NCBI GenBank assembly: GCA_044450785.1
Contig: JBIOJM010000010.1
Span: 1-64,000, forward strand
Direction of reading: 5' to 3'
Source of the DNA: JBIOJM01 sp044450785
GTDB taxonomy: Bacteria > Planctomycetota > Planctomycetia > Isosphaerales > Isosphaeraceae
DNA: 64,000 nt
In this document: piece after piece, positions 1 to 7,381 of the stretch
Numbering within the stretch: position 1 is the first letter of the stretch
Layout of the letters: every line of letters begins with the position of its first letter
Program-made: the position numbers and the translations under genes
The notes under the pieces: generated by a model
The model's database searches: none
What the model saw: only the letters and a program-made list of their open reading frames with translations
What the model was told of the DNA's origin: nothing

Positions 1-2
1 AT

Positions 3-116
3 CTCAACCGGGCCCAATTCTGGGAACAGCAGAGACGTCCGGAGTTGGAAAGGGCGGACCGTGAGAAAGCCCAAGCCCTGCGGCGGAAGCGCATCGCTCC
101 GTCAACTCGGGAATGA
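3..116 (+). CDS. C-terminal end of an unidentified protein (5' truncated by window)
   Basis: This frame is open from the first bases to a TGA at 114-116. It encodes 37 residues rich in Arg, Glu and Gln, which look like a charged terminal helix ending in APSTRE. The other two forward frames read less protein-like. AT-rich sequence follows directly, as expected after a gene end. The function cannot be told from this tail. Confidence 0.45.
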   Translation, partial: LNRAQFWEQQRRPELERADREKAQALRRKRIAPSTRE

Positions 117-335
117 GAAGACGCAGATACGAATGTAAAATCAGCTATAGATAATGTAATATTGTTTCTCATTCCTTTTCTGTCCTTCGTTACCAACCGC
201 GATTTGTGAATGGCTCTGGAGGAGCCTCGGGGACAGTCGTGGTTTTTCGTTTTTTCAGCGTCTGGAGAAAAAGGTCGAGCGTCACTACGACGGCCGTCAA
301 GCGCTAGCTCCATAACTGGCCATGCTTCCTCCACG

Positions 336-617
336 GACGAACTGCCCCTGCCATTCCTGTCGTGTGTGTCGGAAAGCCGGATCGCCCAGGCTGATCTGCT
401 CGCTTCTCCGTGATTGCGGGCAGGCTCGCGCCACGAGGTGGTCCTGGTCAAGAATCGCCCGAGCGCTGCGGTTGACTTGAAAATCACCCTTGAACGTGGT
501 CAGCACGAATGGATCGTCTGCGTGTCCCTTGTCGTCCACGTGCGCTATGGCCGGGATAGATGGCTCACGCAGCAGCGCCACGAGACCGATCGGCGGTTCG
601 GGCCGGTGGGAATCCCG
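336..617 (+). pseudogene. Decayed copy of a glycosyltransferase domain
   Basis: Translated in one frame, this stretch resembles the glycosyltransferase half of the intact gene at 794-2389. Shared landmarks in the same order are xxCVSxxxI, LLASP, HEVxLVKNxPSAA, HEWIVC and RRFGPxG. A TGA at 411-413 replaces the Cys codon after LLASP. The acceptor motif HQDVYLP is scrambled to a stretch reading SLVVHVRYG. Similarity stops near 617, and neither the methyltransferase half nor the C-terminal part of the domain is present. It is best read as a dead fragment of a duplicated paralogue, about 1.2 kb upstream of its homologous region. The sequence from 618 to 793 has no recognisable content. Confidence 0.7.
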
Positions 618-793
618 CGCGAAGAAATCGGCGACAGGTCATCATTTCGCGGAAATGATAAAAGGACACCATTTGTTCCTCTCGGGGCGGACCCCCCAGG
701 GGTAGAAATCAGAGCCAAGGAAAGTAGCCAATACACGGATCGTTCGCCACTTTGAGGACCGGTGCCTGTGCTCGCCTTCGCTGAACATAACAA

Positions 794-2389
794 ATGCCCG
801 ATTCCGGACCATCCCTGACTGCGGCAGTGGACCAATCCATGTTCCCCGAGACACAGCCGTCCTCCTACTACACTGGTTGCAATCAGTCACTGTTGCGGGC
901 TGTCCCGCCCGCGGCCTGCAAGATCCTCGAGGTCGGCTGCGCCGAGGGGCGGCTTGGCGCTGCTCTCAAGCACCGCCGGCCTGACCGCACCGTCTTCGGC
1001 ATCGAGTGCCAACCCGACGTGGCCGCCCGCGCCGGCGAACGCCTCGATCGGGTTTTCTGCCTCGACGTCGCCATGGACGACCCGCCGCTGGAGCAACAAA
1101 GCCTTGATTGCGTCCTGTTCGGCGACATCCTGGAGCACCTGGTCGATCCCGAGGCGGTGCTGCTGCGGTTGCGACGATTCCTGGCCCCTGGCGGAGTCGC
1201 GCTCGCCTCGATCCCCAACCTTCAGCACCACACGCTCCTGGCCGCGCTGCTCAGCGGCGATTTTCAGTACGCGCCCGCCGGCCTGCTCGACGCCACCCAC
1301 CTGCGGTTCTTCACCGGCTCGACCATCCTCAAGCTCTTTCTGGATGCCGGCTATGAGCCGAAGTTGCTGGATGCCATCCGCCTGCCCTGTTCCCCCGCAC
1401 TGGCCGCGGCGGCCGGGCCACTGCTGGATTACCTGGGGCTAAATAGGACCCGGACCGTGGATCAACTCGACGTCTACCAGCACATCGTCCAGGGCCGGCC
1501 GCTGAAGGACGTCGAGCCGGCCCAGGATGACCAGACCCCCTTCACATTCGCGGCTTGCGTCTCGGACGACGCCATCCTGGGCGCGAACCTGCTGGCGTCG
1601 CCGTGCCTGGAACCCGGTTCGCCCCACGAGGTGATCCTGGTCAAGAATTGTCCAAGCGCCGCGGCTGGCTTGAATATCGGCCTGGAGCGGGCCAAGCACG
1701 AATGGATCGTCTGCGCGCATCAGGATGTCTACTTGCCCAGAGGCTGGGATCGACGGCTGGCGCGGCAGCTCCGCGAGGCCGAGCGGCGGTTCGGGCCCAT
1801 CGGCGTCGCGGGAGTTTACGGGGTGGGTGCCGCGGAAGGGGGACAGGCACCTCGCTGCGCTCCGGAGCCAGTCCCCTTTTGCTCGCCTCTTGCCGCCGAA
1901 CGAGTCGGCTGGGTCGTCGATCGCGGCCGGCTGCTGCGCGATGGACCTGAGCTTCCGGCGCGAGTCGCGACCCTTGACGAGCTGCTGCTGGTCGCGCCCA
2001 GGGATACGCCCCTCCGATTCGACCCTGCGCTGGGGTTCCACCTTTATGGAGCGGATATCTGCCTCCAGGCACGGGAGCGGGGCCTCGCCGTCGTCGCCCT
2101 GGGCGCCCTCTGCCTTCACAATTCCAGGAGCGTCGGGCTGCCGGAGTCGTTTTTCCCTAGCGCGGCGGTTTTCGCCCGCAAGTGGAGGCACCGGCTGCCC
2201 GTGGCCACGCCGTGCGTCGTCATCGATCGAGAGGGGCGGGTGCATGTGCTGGGCAATGCCACGGATGGGCCGCGATCGATCGTCTACGCGGGGGAATGCG
2301 TTGACCACGGATCGCACGGATGGGCACGGATCAGACAATTGCAGCAGCAGGTTGCGACCGCGTTTGGGGAAGATACACAACGATGTTGA
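794..2389 (+). CDS. SAM-dependent methertransferase / family 2-like glycosyltransferase fusion (methyltransferase N-terminus)
   Basis: The 531-residue protein has two domains. Residues about 30-210 form a class I methyltransferase: motif I is ILEVGCAEGR, followed by an acidic residue in GIEC and the later FGDILEHL segment. Residues about 250-500 resemble the Glyco_tranf_2_5 type of glycosyltransferase, with HEVILVKN, a string of small residues and HQDVYLP, where His-Gln-Asp is the likely nucleotide-sugar and metal site. It probably adds and methylates sugars on a surface polysaccharide; substrates are unknown. It opens a run of three glycosyltransferase genes. Residues about 348-363 come from an inserted repeat at 1836-1880, and the C-terminal tail is encoded partly by another repeat at 2304-2333. 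Starts at 794 and 839 are both possible. Confidence 0.85.
   Translation: MPDSGPSLTAAVDQSMFPETQPSSYYTGCNQSLLRAVPPAACKILEVGCAEGRLGAALKHRRPDRTVFGIECQPDVAARAGERLDRVFCLDVAMDDPPLEQQSLDCVLFGDILEHLVDPEAVLLRLRRFLAPGGVALASIPNLQHHTLLAALLSGDFQYAPAGLLDATHLRFFTGSTILKLFLDAGYEPKLLDAIRLPCSPALAAAAGPLLDYLGLNRTRTVDQLDVYQHIVQGRPLKDVEPAQDDQTPFTFAACVSDDAILGANLLASPCLEPGSPHEVILVKNCPSAAAGLNIGLERAKHEWIVCAHQDVYLPRGWDRRLARQLREAERRFGPIGVAGVYGVGAAEGGQAPRCAPEPVPFCSPLAAERVGWVVDRGRLLRDGPELPARVATLDELLLVAPRDTPLRFDPALGFHLYGADICLQARERGLAVVALGALCLHNSRSVGLPESFFPSAAVFARKWRHRLPVATPCVVIDREGRVHVLGNATDGPRSIVYAGECVDHGSHGWARIRQLQQQVATAFGEDTQRC
1836..1880. repeat. Short inverted-repeat element inserted in frame in the GT domain
   Basis: The element starts with AAGGGGGAC (1836-1844) and ends with GTCCCCTTTT (1871-1880), near-complementary ends that can pair. 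In between is a segment beginning AGGCACCTCGCTGCGCTCC. It adds about 15 residues (GGQAPRCAPEPVPF) between GVGAAE and the AAERVGW segment, a place where related domains would be expected to run on directly. The length keeps the reading frame. The mobile-repeat interpretation is inference from its symmetry and position. Confidence 0.55.
2304..2333. repeat. CACGGATx direct-repeat cluster, left arm
   Basis: Three tandem units of the form CACGGATx are separated by one to three bases. They lie in the last part of the methyltransferase-glycosyltransferase gene and encode its poorly conserved tail (DHGSHGWARI). The reverse complement of the same unit recurs at 2445-2473, so the two clusters form a spaced inverted repeat across the intergenic region. 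Confidence 0.6.
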
Positions 2390-2444
2390 TTTCCGATTCA
2401 AAATCCCGGAATTGACCGGGGAATACCACGCTTCTTCAGCCGTC

Positions 2445-2473
2445 TCATCCGTGTCATCCGTGCTATCCGTGGT
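2445..2473. repeat. CATCCGTG direct-repeat cluster, right arm
   Basis: Three units of xATCCGTG run in tandem, with a fourth ATCCGTGG at 2491-2498. They are inverted relative to the cluster at 2304-2333 and lie 38 bases upstream of the GTG start of the next gene. They could form a long stem in the transcript between the two genes. Whether this has a function is not visible. Confidence 0.6.
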
Positions 2474-2510
2474 TCCATTCTCCGGGTCTTATCCGTGGGG
2501 AGTCTCCACC

Positions 2511-4778
2511 GTGAACACGAACACCATCCGCGGCCTGGCATCGATCATCGTCCCCTGCTTTAATCAACGGGGATTTACCCAACTCTGCCTCCAGAGCCTC
2601 TATCGATACACCCGCGCTCCCTGGGAGCTCATCGTCGTCGATAACGGGTCGACCGACGATACCAAGACCTATCTCGCCGGCGTGCTGGATGCCACTGCCG
2701 TGCCGGTCACGGTGGTGGCCAATGCCAGAAACCTGGGCTTCCCCGCGGCGATCAACCAGGGGTTGCAGGTTGCGCGCGGCGAGTACCTGGTGCTGCTCAA
2801 TAACGACGCCGTGGTGACTGAAGGGTGGCTGGATCAATTGATCGCACTGGCCAATGCGAAAAGTCATGTCACGGTTGAGACCGCGGAGACGAAGACAGAG
2901 AGCGAAAACGGAAATCTGGCGATCGTCGATTTCAACCATGATTCGAGCGGCGCTGCTGGTGCAATCGGCCCCTCACCCCAGCCCTCTCCCGCAGGAGAGG
3001 GAGCCAGTTGTTCGCGGCGCGACGGCTCTCACGCTGGCCATGCAAGGACGCTGGATGGACCGGATCGGCTCGATTCGACGATCGGCCTGGCCGGGCCGAT
3101 GTCCAACTATGCCGCGCCGCCTCAGTTGGTCGAAAGGGTGCCTTATCACGACCTGGAGGAGATGCACCGTTTCGCCCGGTGCTGGCGCGATGAGCACCGC
3201 GGGCAGTGGTTCACCGTGCCCAAGCTGTCGGGGTTTTGCCTGCTCATGAAGCGGGCCGTGTATGACGCGATCGGCGGGCTCGACGAACGGTTCGGACTGG
3301 GGCTCTTCGACGACGATGACCTGGCCGAACGGGCGCGCCGGGCCGGGTTTGAGCTGGCTGTCGCACACGACCTGTTCATCCATCACTTCGGCAGCCGGAC
3401 GTTCGCCGGCAATGGAATCGATGCCGAGAAGCTGCTGGACGAGAACGCGCGGCGGTTCGCCGCCAAGTGGGGTTTGCCCGTGACCAAGAGAAGGCGGGTT
3501 GTGCTGCGGCCGTGGAATGGGTCGTCAGACCCTAACACGATGACGCCGCAAGCGCTTGATGGTGCAGGTGAAGATTCTGCACGCAATGGCCCAAAACTCG
3601 CAACGAATGGGAGAGGTGTAGGTCAGGCTTTCGAGCCTGACGTCAGGCTCGAAAGCCTGACCTACGGGAAACAATGCAGGGTCAGCCTGACCATGATCGT
3701 CAAAGACGAAGAGAATAACCTTTCGACCGCTCTCGAGTCGGTGGCAGGGCTGTTCGACGAGATCGTCGTCGTCGATACCGGCAGCACGGACCGCACGATC
3801 GAGATCGCACGGTCGTTCGGGGCGCGAGTGTTCGACTTCGTCTGGGTCGACGACTTCGGCGCGGCCAGAAACGCGGCCCTGGCCCGGGCGACCGGCGACT
3901 ACGCCTTCTGGCTCGATGCCGACGACGTGGTTGACCCGCCCGAGCAGGAGAAGCTGCGGGCCTTGCTCGATCAGTTGCGAGCCGGTGATGAGGCGTGTCA
4001 CGTGGTGCGCTGCAAGTGCGACCCCAGCCCCGACGGCAGCGGCGGCGAGACGGTCGTCGATCACATCCGGCTGTTCCCGCTCCGCCAGGACGTTCGGTGG
4101 ACCTATCGCGTCCACGAGCAGATCCTGCCGGCGCTCAAGCGGGCCGGGGTGCCCGTGCGGTGGACCGGCGTCACCGTCAGGCACACGGGCTATGTCGACA
4201 AGGCGCTGCGGGCCAGGAAGCTCGATCGAGATCACAAAATCCTCACGGAAGACCTGGAAGACCGGCCCGACGACCCGTTCACCTTGTTCAACCTGGGGTC
4301 GATCGCGGTCGAACGTCAAGATTGGCTCGAAGCGCTCGGGTTCCTCAGACGGAGCCTGGCGGGGTCGGCGCCGACCGACTCGATCACCCGCAAGCTGTTT
4401 GCCCTGATCGCACGCGTGTATCAGATGCAGGGCGATTCCCAAACCGCGCTGCGGACCTGCGCGGATGGGCTCGCGATTAACCCGGACGACGCCGAGCTGT
4501 GGTTCCGCAAGGCGGTGGTGCACCGGCATCGCGGCGAGTCGGCCGAGGCGGAGGGCTGCTGGCGGCGGATCTTGACCCTGCACCGGCCCGAGCAGTTTTC
4601 GAGCGTCGATCAGGGGATCTATGGACATGTGACCCGGCGCAACCTGGCGGCCATAGCCGCCGAGCGCGGCGATCACGCCGAGGCCGCGAAGCTCTGGACC
4701 GAGGTCTTGGCCGAATGTCCTGGCGACCGCGAGGCGCTGGCGAAATTGAAGGATTTGTCCTTGGTCCTTGGTCCTTAG
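2511..4778 (+). CDS. Double family 2 glycosyltransferase with C-terminal TPR repeats
   Basis: The 755-residue protein starts at a GTG preceded by GGGGAG. Residues about 8-330 are a first GT2 domain, with SIIVPCFNQ, VVDNGSTDDT and the LLNNDA metal-binding stretch, and a later FDDDDLAERAR. Residues about 390-560 are a second GT2 domain (LTMIVKDEENNL, VVDTGSTDRT, WLDADD) of the SunS/WcaA sort. The rest carries TPR-like helices (NLGSIAVERQDW, INPDDAELWFRKAV). Two repeat elements are translated within it: one inside the first GT domain (2970-3003) and one in the linker between the domains (3618-3665). It probably builds an exopolysaccharide or glycosylates proteins with the neighbouring enzymes. 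The frame stays open upstream to 1725, but that part overlaps the previous gene and is not coding-like. Confidence 0.85.
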   Translation: MNTNTIRGLASIIVPCFNQRGFTQLCLQSLYRYTRAPWELIVVDNGSTDDTKTYLAGVLDATAVPVTVVANARNLGFPAAINQGLQVARGEYLVLLNNDAVVTEGWLDQLIALANAKSHVTVETAETKTESENGNLAIVDFNHDSSGAAGAIGPSPQPSPAGEGASCSRRDGSHAGHARTLDGPDRLDSTIGLAGPMSNYAAPPQLVERVPYHDLEEMHRFARCWRDEHRGQWFTVPKLSGFCLLMKRAVYDAIGGLDERFGLGLFDDDDLAERARRAGFELAVAHDLFIHHFGSRTFAGNGIDAEKLLDENARRFAAKWGLPVTKRRRVVLRPWNGSSDPNTMTPQALDGAGEDSARNGPKLATNGRGVGQAFEPDVRLESLTYGKQCRVSLTMIVKDEENNLSTALESVAGLFDEIVVVDTGSTDRTIEIARSFGARVFDFVWVDDFGAARNAALARATGDYAFWLDADDVVDPPEQEKLRALLDQLRAGDEACHVVRCKCDPSPDGSGGETVVDHIRLFPLRQDVRWTYRVHEQILPALKRAGVPVRWTGVTVRHTGYVDKALRARKLDRDHKILTEDLEDRPDDPFTLFNLGSIAVERQDWLEALGFLRRSLAGSAPTDSITRKLFALIARVYQMQGDSQTALRTCADGLAINPDDAELWFRKAVVHRHRGESAEAEGCWRRILTLHRPEQFSSVDQGIYGHVTRRNLAAIAAERGDHAEAAKLWTEVLAECPGDREALAKLKDLSLVLGP
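2970..3003. repeat. Hairpin repeat read in frame inside the first GT2 domain
   Basis: The sequence has an exact 8-bp stem, CCCTCTCC (2982-2989) with GGAGAGGG (2994-3001), around the loop CGCA. It is preceded by CCCTCACCCCAG. It is translated as PSPQPSPAGEG, a low-complexity loop between strand regions of the first GT2 domain. Similar Pro-Ser-rich translated repeats are, to my knowledge, common between genes in several bacterial phyla. Here it sits inside a gene without breaking the frame. Confidence 0.6.
3618..3665. repeat. Perfect 48-bp palindrome inside a coding sequence
   Basis: The left arm 3618-3641 and right arm 3642-3665 are exact reverse complements with no spacer. Each half also holds a smaller hairpin, TCAGGCT and AGCCTGA around a TTCG or CGAA loop. 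It is translated as GQAFEPDVRLESLT between the two glycosyltransferase domains. Because it is a palindrome, the opposite strand yields the same peptide. This is the form of a REP-type element, and it keeps the frame. Confidence 0.85.
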
Positions 4779-4837
4779 TCCTTAGTATTTGAACTCAGAG
4801 CTAGGCACCAAGGACGAAGGACCAAGGACCAAGGACT
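4757..4837. repeat. CCTTGGT / ACCAAGG inverted repeat spanning a gene junction
   Basis: The left part (4757-4786) is built from GTCCTTGGTCCTTGGTCC-like 7-base units. The right part (4801-4837) has the complementary units CCAAGGAC. The left arm supplies the last codons and TAG stop of the double glycosyltransferase gene (LSLVLGP). The right arm ends one base before the ATG of the next gene, so its last AAGGAC occupies the SD position. The pair could form a stem between the two genes and act as a partial terminator or as protection against RNA decay. Confidence 0.7.
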
Positions 4838-4838
4838 A

Positions 4839-6035
4839 ATGAAAAACCGCCTTCTCTTTGCGTCGATCCACAGTTATCTGGATCACTCCAGCGGCGCGGC
4901 CCTGGCGACCCGCGACTTGCTAGAGCTACTTGCCGCGCACGGCTGGGATTGCCGCGCGCTGACCTGCGGCGTGCTCGACTACGAGCAGGAAACTCCGCTC
5001 GAAGACGTGCTGGCTGTGCTGGAGCGACCAACGTCGCGCGTCGGGGCGGCACTCTCCCGGGGCGGCGAGGCCGAGGTCTTCGACCTCGAGCTGGACGGCG
5101 TGCATGTCACCCTGATGCCGACGGCCCACAGCCGGCCGGAACGGGCCCCCAGCCCGCGCGAGGCCGCCATTTTTCTCGACCTGGCCGAGCAGGTGCTGGA
5201 ACGGTTCCGGCCCCAGGTGCTCCTGACCTACGGCGGCCACCCGGCCTGCCTCGAGCTGATGCGCAAGGCTCGGAAGAGAAAGGTCCCCGTGGTCTTCCAC
5301 ATGCACAACTTCGCCTACGACAATCGCCGGGGATTCACGGATGTGTCGGCCGTGCTGGTCCCGACCGAATACTCCAGGCGGCTGTACGCCCGGCGACTCG
5401 GACTCGACTGCACCCATATCCCGCTGCCGCTCAACCCACGGCGGGTCGTCGCCACCGAGCCGGAGCCGCGGTACGTCACGTTCGTGAACCCACAGTTGCT
5501 CAAGGGGGCCGCGGTGGTGGCACGGATCGCCTCGGAGTTGGGCCGCCGTCGGCCCGAGGTGCCTTTTTTGATCGTGGATGGCCGGGCCGGGGCCGACGAC
5601 ATGGGGAAGCTGGAGCTGGACCTCTCGGACCTGGAGAACTTGAACCGGATGGCCAACACGCCCGACCCGCGCGATTTCTACCGAGTGAGCCGGATCATGC
5701 TCGTCCCCTCCCTGATCGAAAACGCGGCACTGGTGGCGCGGGAGGCGCTGGCGAACAGGATTCCCGTGCTCGCCAGCGACCGCGGCGGGCTGCCCGAGAC
5801 CCTGGGTGACGCCGGCTTCGTCTTCACGCTGCCCGATCGTCTCTTCACGCCGGGCAACCTCGCCGTGCCGACCGCGCGCGAGGTCGCGGCGTGGGTGGCG
5901 ACGATCGAGCGGCTCTGGGACGATCCGGCCTTCGAAGCCCGGCATCGCGCGCTGGCGAAGGCGGAAGCAGAGCGGTGGGACGGCGACAGGCTGGCGGAAC
6001 AATACGAGAAGCTCTTCGCGAGCTTGAGGGTCTAG
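4839..6035 (+). CDS. GT-B (family 4-like) glycosyltransferase
   Basis: The 398-residue protein has the two-lobed layout of family 4 glycosyltransferases. The N-terminal lobe opens with ASIHSYLDHSSGAALATRDLLELL and includes VVFHMHNF. The C-terminal lobe carries the donor-binding end, LVPSLIENAALVAREALANRIPVLASDRGGLPETLG, including the typical Glu-x7-Glu spacing. It probably transfers a sugar from a nucleotide donor during surface-polysaccharide assembly with the two upstream enzymes. The ATG follows the ACCAAGGACTA end of the inverted repeat, which may serve as its SD. Its TAG stop shares the four bases CTAG (6032-6035) with the stop of the convergent deacetylase gene. Confidence 0.85.
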   Translation: MKNRLLFASIHSYLDHSSGAALATRDLLELLAAHGWDCRALTCGVLDYEQETPLEDVLAVLERPTSRVGAALSRGGEAEVFDLELDGVHVTLMPTAHSRPERAPSPREAAIFLDLAEQVLERFRPQVLLTYGGHPACLELMRKARKRKVPVVFHMHNFAYDNRRGFTDVSAVLVPTEYSRRLYARRLGLDCTHIPLPLNPRRVVATEPEPRYVTFVNPQLLKGAAVVARIASELGRRRPEVPFLIVDGRAGADDMGKLELDLSDLENLNRMANTPDPRDFYRVSRIMLVPSLIENAALVAREALANRIPVLASDRGGLPETLGDAGFVFTLPDRLFTPGNLAVPTAREVAAWVATIERLWDDPAFEARHRALAKAEAERWDGDRLAEQYEKLFASLRV

Positions 6036-7114
6036 AGGAATGATGCCCCGAATGCGGCGTGGAGGGCTGTGCGGGCGCGGAGCAGGGCGGGGGAGTCGCC
6101 CGAGCCAACGCCCAGCCGGCTTACTTCATAGCGGTCGAGCGTGCTGGGCCGGTTCACACCTTCCCGCGACGTGAAGGCCAGGCAATAGCCAGCTTCGGCG
6201 GCGAACGCCTTGGTCGACGCGGTGTATGTGCCAGGCCAGCCATAGGGATACGCCAGCGCCATGATCTCGCGGCCGAGTCGGTCTTCCAGGATTCGCTTCG
6301 ACCCGGCCAGCTCGTTGCGCTGGGACTCGTCGTCGAGCCCGGCCAGCTTGTGATGGCCGTGCGCGTGTGAGCCGATCGTCAGGCCCGCGTCCGAGTCGGC
6401 GAGTGCCCGCACCTGGTCCCAGGTCATGAAGAGCGCGCGGCCCAAGCCGTCATGGTCCACATCGACTTCAGCCCGCTCGCGGAGCTGCTCCAAAAACCAT
6501 TGTTCGTCGGCGATGGTGTCGTCGAGAAATGCGCGGACGATCGTCCTGATCCCCACGGTTCGGGGCATGGTCTCCAGGTCAATCACAAGCGGCGGCGCGC
6601 CACGACCAGCACCGGAATTCCGCGCCAACGTGAGCCGCCGCATCCGGGTTTGTTTGACGACGTAGGCGACGTGGTCCCACCAGGGGAGCCTCGGTGATTC
6701 GAGAAATGCGGTGGGGATGAAAAACGTCGCCGGGATGTTCCGCTCGCCCAGGATTGGGACAGCCGCGTCAAAGTTGTCACGGTAGCCGTCGTCGAAGGTC
6801 AAAAACGCCGCGGGCTCGCGCCAAGGTGAGCCAGTCTGAACCTGTGCGATGAGCTCATGGAGGGTCAAGAGGCGAACGTGATTCGAAAGCCACTCAACCT
6901 GGGCCCGGAACGATTCAGGTGTTGCCGAGATGACGGGGTCGTAGAACGGATCGGCACCAGGGTCGGCGATCCGGTGGTAGGTCAAGACAACCAACCCGGG
7001 CCGCCATGCGGCCGCAGTGCGCTCCAGCAAACCGAGCACCCCCAATCCCCCGAGAGCTCTGGCCAGGTACTCACGCTTGTTGGGAATGCCACGGAGTATC
7101 TTCGCAAGTTTCAT
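6032..7114 (-). CDS. Polysaccharide deacetylase (NodB domain)
   Basis: The 360-residue protein removes N- or O-acetyl groups from a polysaccharide. The NodB motifs are in order: VLTYHRI near residue 40, the catalytic motif 1 FLTFDDGYRD with its two aspartates, and motif 2 IGSHAHGHH with metal-binding histidines (H-x3-H). LAYPYGWPG lies in the motif 3 position. No clear signal peptide is seen; a hydrophobic stretch GGLGVLGLLE lies near residue 25. The ATG at 7114 is preferred because the 16 residues upstream to 7162 (MDQGPRRQTG) look non-coding. It is convergent with the GT4 gene and fits polysaccharide synthesis and modification. Confidence 0.88.
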   Translation of the reverse strand: MKLAKILRGIPNKREYLARALGGLGVLGLLERTAAAWRPGLVVLTYHRIADPGADPFYDPVISATPESFRAQVEWLSNHVRLLTLHELIAQVQTGSPWREPAAFLTFDDGYRDNFDAAVPILGERNIPATFFIPTAFLESPRLPWWDHVAYVVKQTRMRRLTLARNSGAGRGAPPLVIDLETMPRTVGIRTIVRAFLDDTIADEQWFLEQLRERAEVDVDHDGLGRALFMTWDQVRALADSDAGLTIGSHAHGHHKLAGLDDESQRNELAGSKRILEDRLGREIMALAYPYGWPGTYTASTKAFAAEAGYCLAFTSREGVNRPSTLDRYEVSRLGVGSGDSPALLRARTALHAAFGASFL

Positions 7115-7381
7115 CACGGCGTGCTCTGGAGGCCCTGTCTGTCTTCTCGGACCCTGATCCACTGACCACGGGCGACTTGTTTATTGTGCCATATCCTCGG
7201 TCGCCTTCGGGCGCTTGATTCTCCTGACAGAGTCAGGCTACCGTGGAAAGAGCTCGCGTGTGTGCGATTTCCAGCGGTGCGCATGTCCGTTCTGGAATGA
7301 AACGATCGCAACGTTGGCACGGTGCTTGCAATCCCTCACGGCATTGAATCGAGGTGTGTCGATCGTTTGGGGGAGGGAACA

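Noticed and set aside
1725..2510. Open frame upstream of the double glycosyltransferase gene, overlapping the previous gene
   Set aside because: Its sequence is Arg/Ser-rich and unlike any protein, and the overlapped gene is conserved. The GTG at 2511 has an SD and is followed at once by the GT2 motif.
3525..4676. Long open frame on the minus strand opposite the double glycosyltransferase gene
   Set aside because: It has no domain or SD and follows from the high GC content at third codon positions of the real gene on the plus strand.
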